Assembly (NCBI GenBank): GCA_951804985.1
Contig: OX638131.1
Coordinates: forward strand, 106,040,464 to 106,104,463
From: Dryomyza anilis
Taxonomy: Eukaryota > Arthropoda > Insecta > Diptera > Dryomyzidae
DNA: 64,000 nucleotides
Direction of reading: 5' to 3'
Every line of letters begins with the position of its first letter. The stretch's first letter is position 1. The translations under genes were made by a program, and so were the position numbers. Shown piece by piece: positions 1 through 12,060 of the stretch. A model generated the notes under the pieces. It did not search any database. It was given only the letters and a program-made list of their open reading frames with translations, and was not told the DNA's origin.

Positions 1-2499
1 GTAGTCCAAGACATTTGAAATGAGGTGAAGATTTAATCGTTAGTTTTTTAAATGATATCAAAATCTGAATGTAATTGAGAATATAAAAAAAAGTATATTT
101 AGTAGTTAATAGAGAAAAATATAAAATATTTTGTAAAATACACGTAAGAACTTTCGTAAATTTATACGAAAAATTAAGAATTCTGCTTCGACCGCGATAC
201 CAATTAAAATGAAATGGAGCTACGAGTTGCTATTTCTGTTTTTACTAATTGTTCGTAAAAAAACACGACTGTTTCGTAAAATTCTACGTAAATATAGTTT
301 CAAAATATACGAAAGTTTAGTAATTTAATCGTAAATATACACGCTGCAAAAAAAAGGGATCTTCCAAACATAATTTAGCAGGTAATACATATATCTTTGG
401 AGCTTTATGCAAACAAAAGTATTATGTCATTGCCAAACATTATTATAATAACAGCCAAACATATTTTTGTTTTCGTTCAAACATATTTATGTTCAGAATG
501 AATAATTTTCGGCGTTTTTGCAAACATATATATGTTTGAATGTGAAAAACATTTTATTTATATGTAAACATATATATGTTTACATTTACTTTTAATATAA
601 AAATAGTAAATTTAGTTCAAATATCTTCTTTATACAATATTCGTTGTTTCCCTATTTTTAAATTACATTTTTTTTTATTTATATTATATAATTATAAACC
701 TAAACTTTTATTTTATTTTTATTACACATATTTTATTTATACCTAATAATTTTATTTCCATCTATTGTTCCTATTTTAGTACAGTACATTACGGATGAAT
801 TGGCAATTTCACAAGAAGCCACTATCTGGTATTAACAGTAATTGGCGATACTTAAACAAATTCATCCACCAAAAAGAACTTTTGAACTATATGAAAAGTA
901 TTAATATGAGTGTTACTGAGTGCTAAAGTATTAATGTGAGTGTTACTGAGCGCTGTTATATAATTGTGATATCGTAATGCCAAACATATATATAATCAAA
1001 ATAATGCTATTATTTTTAAATTCGTTGTCACCCAGTAACAATCACGAATAACATAATACATATAATTCAAAGAACCTTTTATTGACGTTGGGTGTGTTAA
1101 ATAGCGGAAATATCAAACATAGATATATTAATATCTGATAAAAAATATATATTTCTACAGAAACATTAATATAGTAAATTCATGTAAATCCGCGATTAAA
1201 GCAATTTATATTTACATATCGTATAATAATATTTCAATCTGAACAAAATAATACAATTTAATTATAATGTAATTAGATATTACTCCCAATATGTATATGG
1301 TGATTTCGAATTACGTTATAATTACATTCAAGCATATTCAAACAAATCTTTTCTATCCTTAACTTAACGTTTGCTATATGGATAATTATAAATTTTAGCT
1401 AGAATATAAAATATTGATGATATGTTTCAACAATATACGGAAATATTTGTAAATTTAACAAACCAATTAAAATTAAATTAAAAAGATTTTCTGCAAAACC
1501 TTGCACCACGAAAGTCGTACAAAAGCATCTATACAGCTATTTCACCGATAGGGTTCCCTTGTAATTTTATATTTATCTATGTATTGCCGACACCATATCT
1601 CGTCGTCTCCACACCTCCATCCATCATGTATCTCTTTCTCTATCAGTCTCACTATATATCTATCTGTCTCGTGTCTCGGTTGTTGAGGGTTATTTACACT
1701 AATTTGATAAGGTTACGTTTAAGTTATGCTGATATCCGCTTGCTATCAGTTTCCGTTGCACGTGAGTGAGACGAGCACCCATAACAGCACCAGCAGCCGG
1801 CAAATTACGTGACCTGCAACATAAATCCCAACGTAGCCGGAGCGACATTAAAACGTTATAAAATTAGTCACTGAGAATAGAAATATTGAAATATTGAAAA
1901 TATCCAGCATCACAGCAGAGTAGTGCCAAAATACAATAACTACTTGGATGGTCAGTGAAATGTGAAAAAATATATGTGGCAAACATTGATGTCTGCGTAC
2001 CAATGAATTTTAGGTCGTCCAACTATTTTCATATTTTTCGGTTTTATATTGTGAACAAATTCAAAAGTTTACTTTAAAATTTTTTAAATCAGAAATTCAG
2101 TGGTTGGGAAATGTAAAATATTTGTAGGTTGCAAAGTTTAAATTGGACTTGTTGCAATTAAATGAATTTTGTACTTAAATATTTACTCACACGTTTAATT
2201 AAATTTAGTTTCAAGGCATTTTGTCTAATCTATTTTAAAACACTTAATGCAATTTTAATGTATTTAGTTTTATTTGTCCTTGACTCTTCTGTCTTATATT
2301 AAATGCGTATTTCCATTGTCCTTATTCAATATGTCTGAAATTTTAAGTAGAACTTGGTGGTCTCTTGTGTCTGTCTGATTGCCTAACATTGACATTGATT
2401 GATAGCACTTTTAGAGATTGCGTCAATGCATTGTGTAGATTGTTTTTCTTATTTGAAAAAATGAAAACAATGATTTAAAAGAATTTCATGTTTAAAGCA
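1..2499. other. AT-rich intergenic DNA without a recognisable gene
   Basis: No convincing coding exon is visible on either strand. Around 360-600 there are several short dyads of the type AAACATATATATGTTT, described separately. From about 1500 to 1860 the base composition becomes less AT-biased, with CACGTG-like and Inr-like motifs and a CAG/CCAGCAGCCGG patch; this could be regulatory DNA or a 5' UTR, but no open exon supports it. The remainder is simple A/T-rich sequence. Confidence 0.5.
360..600. repeat. cluster of AAACATA...TATGTTT dyads
   Basis: The words 'aaacata' and 'tatgttt' recur about every 20-60 bases, several times as complete palindromes such as CAAACATATATATGTTTG and GTAAACATATATATGTTTAC. 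I see no terminal repeats or target duplication around the cluster. It may be a decayed palindromic repeat or a set of protein-binding dyads. Confidence 0.4.
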
Positions 2500-4445
2500 T
2501 TTAAATTCTTTAAATTATTTAATTTCTTTTAATTCTTTTAATTCTTTTAATTTATTAATTCTTTTAATTATTTTAATTCTTTTAATTCTTTTAATTCTTT
2601 TAATTCTTTCAATTCTTTTAATTCTTTTAATTCTTCTTTTAATTCTTTTAATTCTTCTTTTAATTCTTTTAATTCTTTTAATTCTTTTAATTCTTTTAAT
2701 TCTTTTAATTCTTTTAATTCTTTTAATTCTTTTAATTCTTTTAATTCTTTTATTTCTTTTAATTCTTTTAGTTCTTTAAATTCTTTAAATTCTTTAAATT
2801 CTTTAAATTCTTTAAATTCTTTAAATTCTTTAAATTCTTTAAATTCTTTAAATTCTTTAAATTCTTTAAATTCTTTAAATTCTTTAAATTCTTTAAATTC
2901 TTTAAATTCTTTAAATTCTTTAAATTCTTTAAATTCTTTAAATTCTTTAAATTCTTTAAATTCTTTAAATTCTTTAAATTCTTTAAATTCTTTAAATTCT
3001 TTAAATTCTTTAAATTCTTTAAATTCTTTAAATTCTTCAAATTCTTTAAATTCTTCAAATTCTTTAAATTCTTTAAATTCTTTAAATTCTTTAAATTCTT
3101 TAAATTCTTTAAATTCTTTAAATTCTTTAAATTCTTTAAATTCTTTAAATTCTTTAAATTCTTTAAATTATTTAAATTATTTAAATTCTTTAAATTCTTT
3201 AAATTCTTTAAATTCTTTAAATTCTTTAAATTCTTTAAATTCTTTAAATTCTTTAAATTCTTTAAATTCTTTAAATTCTTTAAATTCTTTTAATTCTTTT
3301 AATTATTTTAATCCTTTTAATTCTTTTAATTCTTTTAATTCTTTTAATTCTTTTAATTCTTTTAATTCTTTTAATTCTTTTAATTCTTTTAATTCTTTTA
3401 ATTCTTTTAATTCTTTTAATTCTTTTAATTCTTTTAATTCTTTTAATTCTTTTAATTCTTTCAATTCTTTTAATTCTTTTAATTCTTTTAATTCTTTTAA
3501 TTATTTTAATTCTTTTAATTCTTTTAATTCTTTTAATTCTTTTAATTCTTTTAATTCTTTTAATTCTTATAATTCTTTTAATTCTTTTAATTCTTTTAAT
3601 TCTTTTAATTCTTTTAATTCTTTTAATTCTTTTAATTCTTTTAATTCTTTTAATTCTTTTTATTCTTTTAATTCTTTTAATTCTTTTAATTCATTTAATT
3701 CTTTTAATTCTTTTAATTCTTTTAATTCTTTTAATTCTTTTAATTCTTTTAATTCTTTTAATTCTTTTAATTCTTTTAATTCCTTTAATTCTTTTAATTC
3801 TTTTAATTCTTTTAATTCTTTTAATTCTTTTAATTCTTTTAATTCTTTTAATTCTTTTAATTCTTTTAATTCTTTTAATTCTTTTAATTCTCTTAATTCT
3901 TTTAATTCTTTTAATTCTTTTAATTCTTTGAATTCTTTTAATTCTTTTAATTCTTTTAATTCTTTTAATTCTTTTAATTCTTTTAATTCTTTTAATTCTT
4001 TTAATTCTTTTAATTCTTTTAATTCTTTTAATTCTTTTAATTCTTTTAATTCTTTTAATTCTTTTAATTCTTTTAATTCTTTTAATTCTTTTAATTCTTT
4101 TAATTCTTTTAATTCTTTTAATTCTTTTAATTCTTTTAATTCTTTTAATTCTTTTAATTCTTTTAATTCTTTTAATTCTTTTAATTCTTTTAATTTTTCT
4201 AATTCTTTTAATTCTTTTTATTCTTTTAATTCTTTTAATTCTTTTAATTCTTTTAATTCTTTTAATTCTTTTAATTCTTTTAATTCTTTTAATTCTTTTA
4301 ATTCTTTTAATTCTTTTAATTCTTTTAATTCTTTTAATTCTTTTAATTCTTTTAATTCTTTTAATTCTTTTAATTCTTTTATTTCTTTTAATTTTTTTAA
4401 TTCTTTTAATTCTTTTAATTCTTTTAATTCTTTTAATTCTTTTGA
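2500..4445. repeat. 9-bp tandem satellite, TTTTAATTC / TTTAAATTC
   Basis: Nearly two kilobases of head-to-tail 9-bp units. The array falls into blocks. Most of 2520-2760 and 3289-4445 uses TTTTAATTC, while 2761-3288 is almost purely TTTAAATTC, a single-base variant. Scattered single-base changes and an occasional short unit interrupt it. Because nine is a multiple of three, the array stays open in several frames and gives false peptides such as (NLK)n and (NSF)n. It is not coding. Confidence 0.97.
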
Positions 4446-4916
4446 TCTATAAAATCTTTTATTTAAAAAAATAACTTTTGCTGAAAAAAAAAAATACAAA
4501 AAAGCTGCTGATAAAACTCAGCACAAAAAACAGAGATACAATTTTTTCATTAACTCATCTCAATGTCATTTAATTTGTTCAGGTATCACTTAAGGATGCA
4601 TCTGCATATAAAGGACACCACACACAATGTAAATTATATTCACACACTCAACTGGAGAGAGTTTCAATGTGCACAAGCACAACGAATGCCATGACTCATA
4701 TCCTGTTTCCTTAGTTTTCTCCATGCATTTATTTAACATGACGTACTTCCGGTTGGCCTTGGCTACTGCAACAAATTTGTGTGCGTAGCAAATTCTCGAA
4801 ACGGATATGAAATAAATAAAAGGCGCAACGGATGAACTGCGGGTTATGTGAAGATTGCGGTCAAAGAGATAATGTTAGTATCACAAAGATAGTTTAAAAG
4901 AATAAAAAAAAAAGAA
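4446..4916. other. unique spacer between two inverted 9-bp arrays
   Basis: About 470 bases of complex, less AT-rich sequence lying between the 9-bp array on the left and its reverse-complement array on the right. No open frame or RNA gene is recognisable. The flanking arrays could in principle pair with each other and leave this piece as the loop of a large inverted repeat. Confidence 0.6.
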
Positions 4917-5712
4917 TTTAATGAATTTAAAGAATTTAAAGAATTTAAAGAATTTAAAGAATTTAAAGAATTTAAAGAATTTAAAGAATTTAAAGAATTT
5001 AAAGAATTTAAAGAATTTAAAGAATTTAAAGAATTTAAAGAATTTAAAGAATTTAAAGAATTTAAAGAATTTAAAGAATTAAAAGAATTTAAAGAATTTA
5101 AAGAATTTAAAGAATTTAAAGAATTTAAAGAATTTAAAGAATTTAAAGAATTTAAAGAATTTAAAGAATTTAAAGAATTTAAAGAATTTAAAGAATTTAA
5201 AGAATTTAAAGAATTTAAAGAATTTAAAGAATTTAAAGAATTTAAAGAATTTAAAAAATTTAAAGAATTTAAAGAATTTAAAGAATTTAAAGAATTTAAA
5301 GAATTTAAAGAATTTAAAGAATTTAAAGAATTTAAAGAATTTAAAGAATTTAAAGAATTTAAAGAATTTAAAGAATTTAAAGAATTTAAAGAATTTAAAG
5401 AATTTAAAGAATTTAAAGAATTTAAAGAATTTGAAGAATTTAAAGAATTTGAAGAATTTAAAGAATTTAAAGAATTTAAAGAATTTAAAGAATTTAAAGA
5501 ATTTAAAGAATTTAAAGAATTTAAAGAATTTAAAGAATTTAAAGAATTTAAAGAATTTAAAGAATTTAAAGAATTTAAAGAATTTAAAGAATTTAAAGAA
5601 TTTAAAGAATTTAAAGAATTTAAAGAATTTAAAGAATTTAATGAATTTAAAGAATTTAAAGAATTTAAACAATTTAAATAATTTATAGAATTTAAAGAAT
5701 TTAAAGAGATTT
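4917..5712. repeat. 9-bp tandem satellite, AAAGAATTT (inverted relative to the first array)
   Basis: About 88 head-to-tail copies of AAAGAATTT, very homogeneous, with rare substitutions (for example aaaaaattt near 5253 and gaagaattt near 5432-5450). The unit is the exact reverse complement of the TTTAAATTC variant that fills 2761-3288. The two arrays are therefore the same satellite in opposite orientations, separated by 471 bases. Confidence 0.97.
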
Positions 5713-6475
5713 TAAAATTTCTAATATATTTAAAGGAATTTAAAAATTAAAAGGTTACAGAATTTAAAAATAAAATATGTTCTTTTTATAAAAAGTGTTA
5801 TCAAATATATATAGTATTTACAACCTTTTTTAATTTAATTATCATTGCATGTTCTCCATAATGTACTGGGTATGTTTAATATGCATATTTGATTGAAAAT
5901 ATTGTGTCGATAAATTTATTTTAACACAATTTAATTTTTTACATGAACTGTTTTAAAAACACACACAAAGTGTAGATTTAAGTAGTCATCATCATCATCA
6001 TCGGCGACATGAGCATCATCAACAGGCTCTATTTGCATTGTTTTCATAATTTATGAGCCGTTTCACACAAAATACAAAAGCGAACAAATCAAATATAAAA
6101 TCCCAAAATGCTATCAACACAACGTCAATAGTGATTGTACTGAACATTAAAAAAATAACAAAAAATGTTAAATTCGACAACATCAGCAACGTGGTTAATA
6201 ATAAATAAAACACAACAGAAACCTAAATAAAATCAATTGTTATAAATTAAAATTGTGCGCGGTTTTATTTATTTATTTTAGTAACTGACAACTGCAATAA
6301 ATTTATCACAAAATCGATATGTATTATTTTTTGTTCTACGTATACATTTTCCCATACATACAGTCAATTAATTTAAATAACATTTAAGTTCTTTTTTTTT
6401 GAGAGTTGTAAAAAAAAATATAAATTATTTGTGCAACTAACTAAATCAAAATGTGGTGTCCCAACAATAATTCTT
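5713..6475. other. AT-rich spacer with a short CAT microsatellite
   Basis: No coding exon is supported. A CATCATCATCATCATCATC microsatellite lies at about 5987-6003. The rest is AT-rich sequence with A and T homopolymers. Confidence 0.5.
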
Positions 6476-6477
6476 TG

Positions 6478-6511
<34 letters not shown>

Positions 6512-6696
6512 GGAATATCTACTAAGATCCACAGCACTCAGACAGATTATATCCATTGTACTGTGAAATCTATTCCCTACGATTTGTGGTTAATATCACC
6601 ACGAGCGCCCATGCCCAAGCCGGGATTCGAACCCGAGACCTTCAGAATGCAAGTCCAGCGCGCTACCTCTGGACTGCTGAGGCCGGCTGAGGGATT
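6476..6696 (-). mobile_element. tRNA-derived SINE with 9-bp target duplication
   Basis: Read on the minus strand, the element starts near 6687 with a tRNA-like head containing an A box (GTCCAGAGGTAGCGCGC region) and a perfect B box (GGGTTCGAATCCCGG). A short unrelated body follows, ending in a poly(A) tail seen on the plus strand as about 29 T at 6483-6511. The sequence TGAGGGATT flanks it at 6476-6484 and 6688-6696, a typical target-site duplication from LINE-mediated insertion. Total length is about 205 bp. Head, Pol III boxes, A tail and duplication together make the SINE call firm; the family name is not known to me. Confidence 0.88.
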
Positions 6697-7726
6697 AGTT
6701 TTGATTAAAATAATAGCACTAAATAAATTATTAGTCGACTATTTTGTGTGCAATATTTTAAATATCATTTGTGCGGCATTAGTTTTTAATAGGCTTCCAA
6801 ATATAAATTAATTATGTGGCAAAATCTGCATTGAATACGTTAAATATTTAACAAATAATAAATTATTAATCACCGCAAAATGCATGCAAATTTCAAATGC
6901 TATCAAAATAGTTGCAATAAATAATATAATAAAGTTATTACTTTATTCATAATTATTATTATTCTTTTTTTAGAAACATTTATGGACAATTTAAAATTTA
7001 TAGTATTGGCGCAGATTTTGCATTAAATTGTTAATTTTGAAAATTAAATTTGAACGAAGAAGTAAATTCCAAACAAATAACGATTTTCAAAGCCAAATTT
7101 TTTACCCACACATGTACGGGAAACCAAATATCCTCGATCTTAGTATGGTTTTCCGATGGAACTCAAGAATATAGTCAAAAACAGTTTTTTTTATATTTTT
7201 TGCTTAAATTTTATGGGTTGACAATAAACGTGTGTTTCTATATTATTTTTTACTTTAACTTTTTACATATTTCAGCGATGAAATTCGGGTGGTTCTGACT
7301 AAAGTTACGACCAGTCAAAGTCAAAAAATATGGGCATTTCCAGGAAAACGTCAACCACGACCGAAAAATTCAAAAAGCTCAAATCTTTGAAAAAACGCTG
7401 TATTTGAAATCGTAAGTATGTGAATCTAAATCATTGAGAAGAAAATAGTGAAAATTATCATAAGGAACATTCGGAATTACTGTGTGATTTATTATGAAAA
7501 AACTATTAACTTTGGGAAAAAAGTGTACATAAACAAAAATAAAGTAGTTTATCTCAGCTAAGTTTATAAACAATTCATAAAAATAATTTAAATGCAAAAA
7601 GTATTTTTAGAAAGACAAAAAATCTGTTTGTCCCGTATATAATGTTTCTGTGATTTAAAAAAAAAATGTTCATTTCAGAAGCAAAGTGTATATGTACAAA
7701 TAAAGTACATTATCTCCGCTATTTTT
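6697..7726. other. AT-rich spacer without a recognisable gene
   Basis: Short open frames at 7050-7298 (+) and 7379-7597 (-) have low-complexity, non-homologous translations and no start or splice context. I see no repeat termini. This is probably old transposon debris. Confidence 0.45.
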
Positions 7727-8541
7727 ATACCCTACACCTATGAGGTACAGGGTATATTAACTTTGTGCATATATTGTAACGCCCCTTAGGAGGCGTGTCC
7801 GGTATGGAAAAATATATTTATTCTTGATCAGCATCACTACCCGAGTCCGTTTAGCCATGTCCGTCTGTCTGTCTGTCCGTCTTGCTGTCTTGCTGTCCGA
7901 ATACAGAATAACTTGAGAAATACTGATCAGAATGCGATGAAATTTCGACTCAATATATTTTAGCCAAAAGTAGGAACTGAGTTTGAAAATGAGCCAAATC
8001 GGTCAACGGACACGCCCACCTCCCATACAAGTCACTTTTATATAACTCTTTCGAAACTAATAACTCGAAAAGTATTCAAGGTATAGTTATAAAATTTAAA
8101 AGGTATTGTTATAATTCACCTAAAAATATGTGGTCCAAAAATGGGCGTGATCCGCCCACTTTTTTTTTTCATTATATCCCGGGTTTTCATAGTGGAAATT
8201 TGATCCGTAAATTGTTAAAATCAAATCTATGAAATATTAGCCTTTCAAAATTTTAAATATAGGCGTGGTCCGCCCAATTATATTTTTCAATTTATTTTTT
8301 TAGTTTTTTTACATTATATAAATTTTTTAATTTATGGGGATATAAGACGTAAATTTCTGATATATGAATAATATTCTGAGGTTCAGCATAATTAAAAATT
8401 TAAAATTAAGGTATACAATTAAATATTCCTCATTAATATCTCCACCAAAGGTGTAGGGTATTCCATAGTCTGGCCCGACCGACTATAAAAATCCGCCCCA
8501 TGAGACCGAACTTACCCATGTGACCTAACTTTCCCAACTCG
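7727..8541 (+). mobile_element. DINE-1/INE-1-type Helentron-derived element, copy 1
   Basis: Begins ATACCCTACACCTATGAGG and ends at CCCAACTCG. It has the conserved interior of dipteran DINE-1/INE-1 elements: 'tattcttgatcagcatcact', 'gtttagccatgtccgtctg', a short GTCT/GTCC/CTTG microsatellite, and a 'ggacacgcccacctcccata' block. Near the 3' end lie the subterminal inverted copy of the 5' end (GGTGTAGGGTAT) and a hairpin-forming dyad (ATAGTCTGGCCCGACCGACTAT). No coding capacity. Three more copies of this subfamily occur in the window (15660, 39634 and, inverted, 62554). Confidence 0.88.
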
Positions 8542-9389
8542 TTTAAAATAATTAAATAAAATAAATTGTACGCAAAATTGGATTACTTTTTGAAGTTTTC
8601 ATTTGAATCTGAAAATGCGCCACTATTTAATTTCTAACTTTTAATCAACCGTATGGAATTTTTAAATTTTTTTAAAAATATTTAGCTCTGATTAAATACT
8701 ACACAGAAGAAAAAGTGTGAATATAGCAAAAAATTTAATTAATACAATTAATTTTTAATTGATTCATTGCCGATACGACTTTTAATTGAATTGATTATTT
8801 AATTTAATATTTAATCATATTAATTAATAAATAAACAGAAAATAAACAAAAAGTTACATCAATACAATTAAAATATTTGCTAAAACGATTATGGAATTAA
8901 TTGTATTGATTAAATATTTAATCATATTAAATAATAAATTAACTGAAAGAACAACATGTTACATCAATACAATTAAATAATTTGTTGAAATAACTATTGA
9001 ATTAATTGCATTAACAATCGCCGTTGCTGAGCACATGATGCGAGCTTGCGGCGAATGAACGTTTGCGCGTTTGGTTGCGCGCATACTAAGTATTCCCATT
9101 TGGTACATGCCAAGATATACACTTATTGAGCTTGATCAACCTCTAAGTGTGTCGTCAGAAAGGAGATGATGGTAATGGTTGCATAATTAATTATGCTTCC
9201 AACTTCACCACCAGAAAAGTATATGTTTTGCACTTTCACAAGAATTTATAACATTCTATTTTAATTAACTGAATGAGAATTATAAAGACTGTGCAGATAA
9301 TAAAAATACTTTTAAAACGTCGAACATACTGATTATATAGTTTGATATTTGTGAAAAGTTCGTAATTGGTATATTTTTGAAAGCAAATC
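8542..9389. other. AT-rich spacer with a ~110-bp tandem repeat
   Basis: From about 8738 to 9015 a unit of roughly 105-115 bp is repeated about two and a half times. Each unit starts 'atcaatacaatta' or 'aatacaattaa', contains 'ttaatcatatta', and ends in 'gttacatc'. It is followed at 9016-9085 by a short GC-rich stretch with GCGCG words. No gene is visible. Confidence 0.5.
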
Positions 9390-9500
9390 ACATTTTAGCG
9401 AATGTGTTTGCTAAATACATTGGAACTTGTTGCTAGACCAGCTAATGGTACACAATTATTTATGGTTGCTGTATTTACGTCGATTATTTTTTTTTTCTGA
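9390..9500. mobile_element. decayed end of a TTTACGTCGATTATTTT foldback MITE
   Basis: The sequence 'ggttgctgtatttacgtcgattatttttttt' at 9465-9495 matches the terminal repeat of the two foldback elements at 36049-36415 and 36529-36813. Upstream, 'agcgaatgtgtttgct' resembles their interior. The other end is not recognisable, so this is an old or truncated copy. Confidence 0.5.
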
Positions 9501-10249
9501 ATACGTTCGCAATTAAATTCATTAATTTTCCTTAAAGATATTAAAGTTTTAAGCGTACGAATGTCCCGTGCGGAACCGCAGGAAATGCCCATTAGTATTT
9601 TTAAGTACACCTATTACATTTCATTCTAGTTATATAAATATTGTAGTAAAAATTAAAACAAATGTAGTAATTTATTATTTTAGGACGTATAAATAAACAC
9701 AAAAATATTGTAGTAAAAATTAAAACAAATGTAGTAATTAAATTTTTTAGAACGTATAAGTAAAGACATAATGTAGTTATTGTAGGCGTCGCACCTCCCA
9801 TACAACCTAAACTTTCAATACGATATAACTCGGCACTTTCACCAGCTACGAACATGAAACAAAAAACTCAATTACAAAAAAAAAAAATTAAAAGCAAAAA
9901 AGCAAAAGCACAAAACAAAAGGAAAAATACAAAAACAAAACCAATCACGTTAGTTCAGCTTCTCCGTCTAAACGGCTGGTCTGTAAGGAATGGTCTGGAA
10001 GGAATGATATATATAGGCGGTATTGGACAAAGAGGCTTGGCACCTCCCATACAACCTCAACTTTCAATACGATATAACTCGGCACTTTCACCAGCTACGA
10101 ACATGAAACAAAAAACTCAAATACAAAAAAAAAATTTACAAGCAAAAAAACAAAACAAAAGCAAAAGCAAAAGTACAAAAACAAAACTAATAACATAAAA
10201 CTACATTACAAACTGAAGAAAAAACCAAAAAAAAGGAAAGAAAAACAAA

Positions 10250-10712
10250 CTCACCGCACTAAAATTCACCACACTAAAACCCACCACACTAAAATTCACC
10301 GCACTAAAACTCGCCATACTAAAACTCACCACACTAAAACTCGCCACACTAAAATTCACCATACTAAAACCCACCACACTATAATTAACCACACTAAAAC
10401 TCACCACACTAAAACTGACCACACTAAAACTCAGAACACTAAAATTCACCCCACTAAAACCCACCACACTAAAATTCACCACACTAAAACTCGCCATACT
10501 AAAACTCGCCACACTAAAATTCACCCTAAAATTCACCCTAAAATTCACCACACTAAAACCCACTACATTATAATTCACCACACCAAAGCTCACCACACTA
10601 AAACTCACCACACCAAAACTCACCAAACTAAAACTCACCACACCAAAATTCACCACACCTAAACTCACCACACCGAAACTCACCACATTAAAACCCACCA
10701 CACTAAAATTTC
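10250..10712. repeat. 15-bp minisatellite inside Helitron copy A
   Basis: About 30 units of the form CACTAAAAYTCACCA. Variation is concentrated at the middle positions (TTCACC, CTCACC, CTCGCC, CCCACC). Two shortened 12-bp units lie at 10520-10545. The 15-bp period keeps one minus-strand frame open, giving a (V-x-F-S-V)n pseudo-peptide that is not a real protein. The same unit recurs at 46757-47240 in Helitron copy B. Confidence 0.92.
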
Positions 10713-10860
10713 TACTGGGAAAAACTCTACTGGGAAGAATTTAACGGGAAAGAATTCTACCGGGAACAATTCTACTGGGAAGAATTCTACGTGAAAGCGT
10801 TCTATGGGGAAGAATTTTACGGGGATGATTTCTACTGGGAATAATTCTACGGCGAAGCGC
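10713..10860. repeat. GGGAAGAATTCTAC degenerate short repeat
   Basis: About eight loosely periodic (16-18 bp) copies of a 'ctactgggaagaattctac' word, directly following the 15-bp array and inside the same Helitron-like element. Similar words recur at 47240-47290, at 17960-18500 and in the Helitron fragment near 24440-24600. Confidence 0.6.
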
Positions 10861-11045
10861 AGTCTGAGAAATAGTTGTCTTTGAGAATTATTATTATTTG
10901 GTTACCACATTTATAAAACCAATAAAAAAAATTTCAACAGCTAAGCACTGATATAAATAATAAAAATGTTTTTTATAGTAATAAAATCGCTCCATATCTT
11001 TGAATTCACAAAATCTTGGCACGAGTCGTGCACGGGTCCAGCTAG

Positions 11046-12060
11046 TTATTAATAAACACAAATAACAAAAAAATTAAAAAAAACTATTACTAATTTTTAT
11101 TTCAAACTTAAAAAATTGATTTACCAACATTTTTAAAAAAGCGCATTCGCTTTTTGGTTCAAAATGACCCAATTTTTCTGGAAAATCACGATTTCAGCTA
11201 TTGCTAAATATTTGTATTTAGTATAAAATATGTATTTTTTTGTTATTGTATACATTAATTTTATAGTGTAATTGAAGAAAAATAATGTAATAAAAAACTG
11301 ATGGTTTAATATCAAATTTTATTTTTATACTTTGCATACAAAATATATTTCATACAAATCACATTTTTTTGATATTTTTTTATAAGCAACATTTTTCAAG
11401 AGTAATTGAAATTTAACATAAAATCATAAATTCAAAACTCAAAATTTAAATTAGAAACAAAAATATAATTTGCAAAAAAAATGTAAAAAACTCAAAATTA
11501 TATTTTTTTGTTATCGGTAAGGAACATATTTCTAATTACTATAATTCACAAACAATATTTTCCTGTGTTACAGACAATTAATATAACCCACTCGCAGATT
11601 GAGCTTTTACTGAATAAAACAAGTAATTTTATATTTTTCTATTGAATGAATACCCTCTAAAGAACATTTTTATTTTTACCGCTCTTCTATAAACAGCTGA
11701 GTTTAAAGCTTTTAACACTCAGTTTTCTGCACATACGATATGAACATAACGAGTTACAAGCCGTACGTATTAACGAATCACGTAACAATTATGACAAGAG
11801 CACAAAATTGGATTCATGTTAACGTAGAACGTAATATAGAGAGACATTCTCTCTTATTCGATCTCTCTTATTACATTTTGACTATCAAGTCACGTATCAC
11901 GTATATGAAGAGGTTTGGAGCAGAACTGGTTACGTTTACCTTACGTTAAATTACGATGATTTCTCTCTTTATTTTAACTCTGCCATAAAAACATTTAACT
12001 TCATGAGAATTTATAGTAAAACTGGTAAATGGTATAATACGTTCTATCATACGTTATAGG
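11046..12060. other. AT-rich intergenic spacer
   Basis: No exon, tRNA or repeat terminus could be supported. From 11740 to 11950 the sequence is less simple and holds an isolated 69-codon open frame, but its translation resembles no family I know and no promoter is seen. Confidence 0.45.

Larger units (their letters stand above)
9605..11045 (+). mobile_element. Helitron-like non-autonomous element, copy A (5' end unclear)
   Basis: The 3' end is 'cgtgcacgggtccagctag' followed by TT, which fits the Helitron CTRR-3' rule (here CTAG). The interior matches the better bounded copy at 46415-47478: 'ggcacctcccatacaacct', a block of CAAAA-rich sequence, a 15-bp minisatellite, a run of 'gggaagaattctac' words and 'ggttaccacatttataaaacc'. 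The left part contains a 66-bp direct repeat (near 9637 and 9703). A roughly 250-bp duplication of the 'cacctcccatacaacc...aaaactcaa' segment lies at about 9780 and 10028. The 5' terminus was not identified. Confidence 0.7.

Noticed and set aside
2768..5688. Long open frames giving (NLK)n, (NSF)n, (KEL)n and (FKF)n peptides
   Set aside because: They are direct translations of the 9-bp satellite, open only because the period is a multiple of three.
6563..6811. 82-codon frame with 'PGFEPETFRMQVQ'
   Set aside because: It is the antisense translation of the SINE tRNA-like B-box region, a well-known spurious peptide type.
10201..10701. 166-codon minus-strand frame with V-x-F-S repeats
   Set aside because: It is the translation of the 15-bp minisatellite in a Helitron; the similar frame at 46800-47054 is the same artefact.
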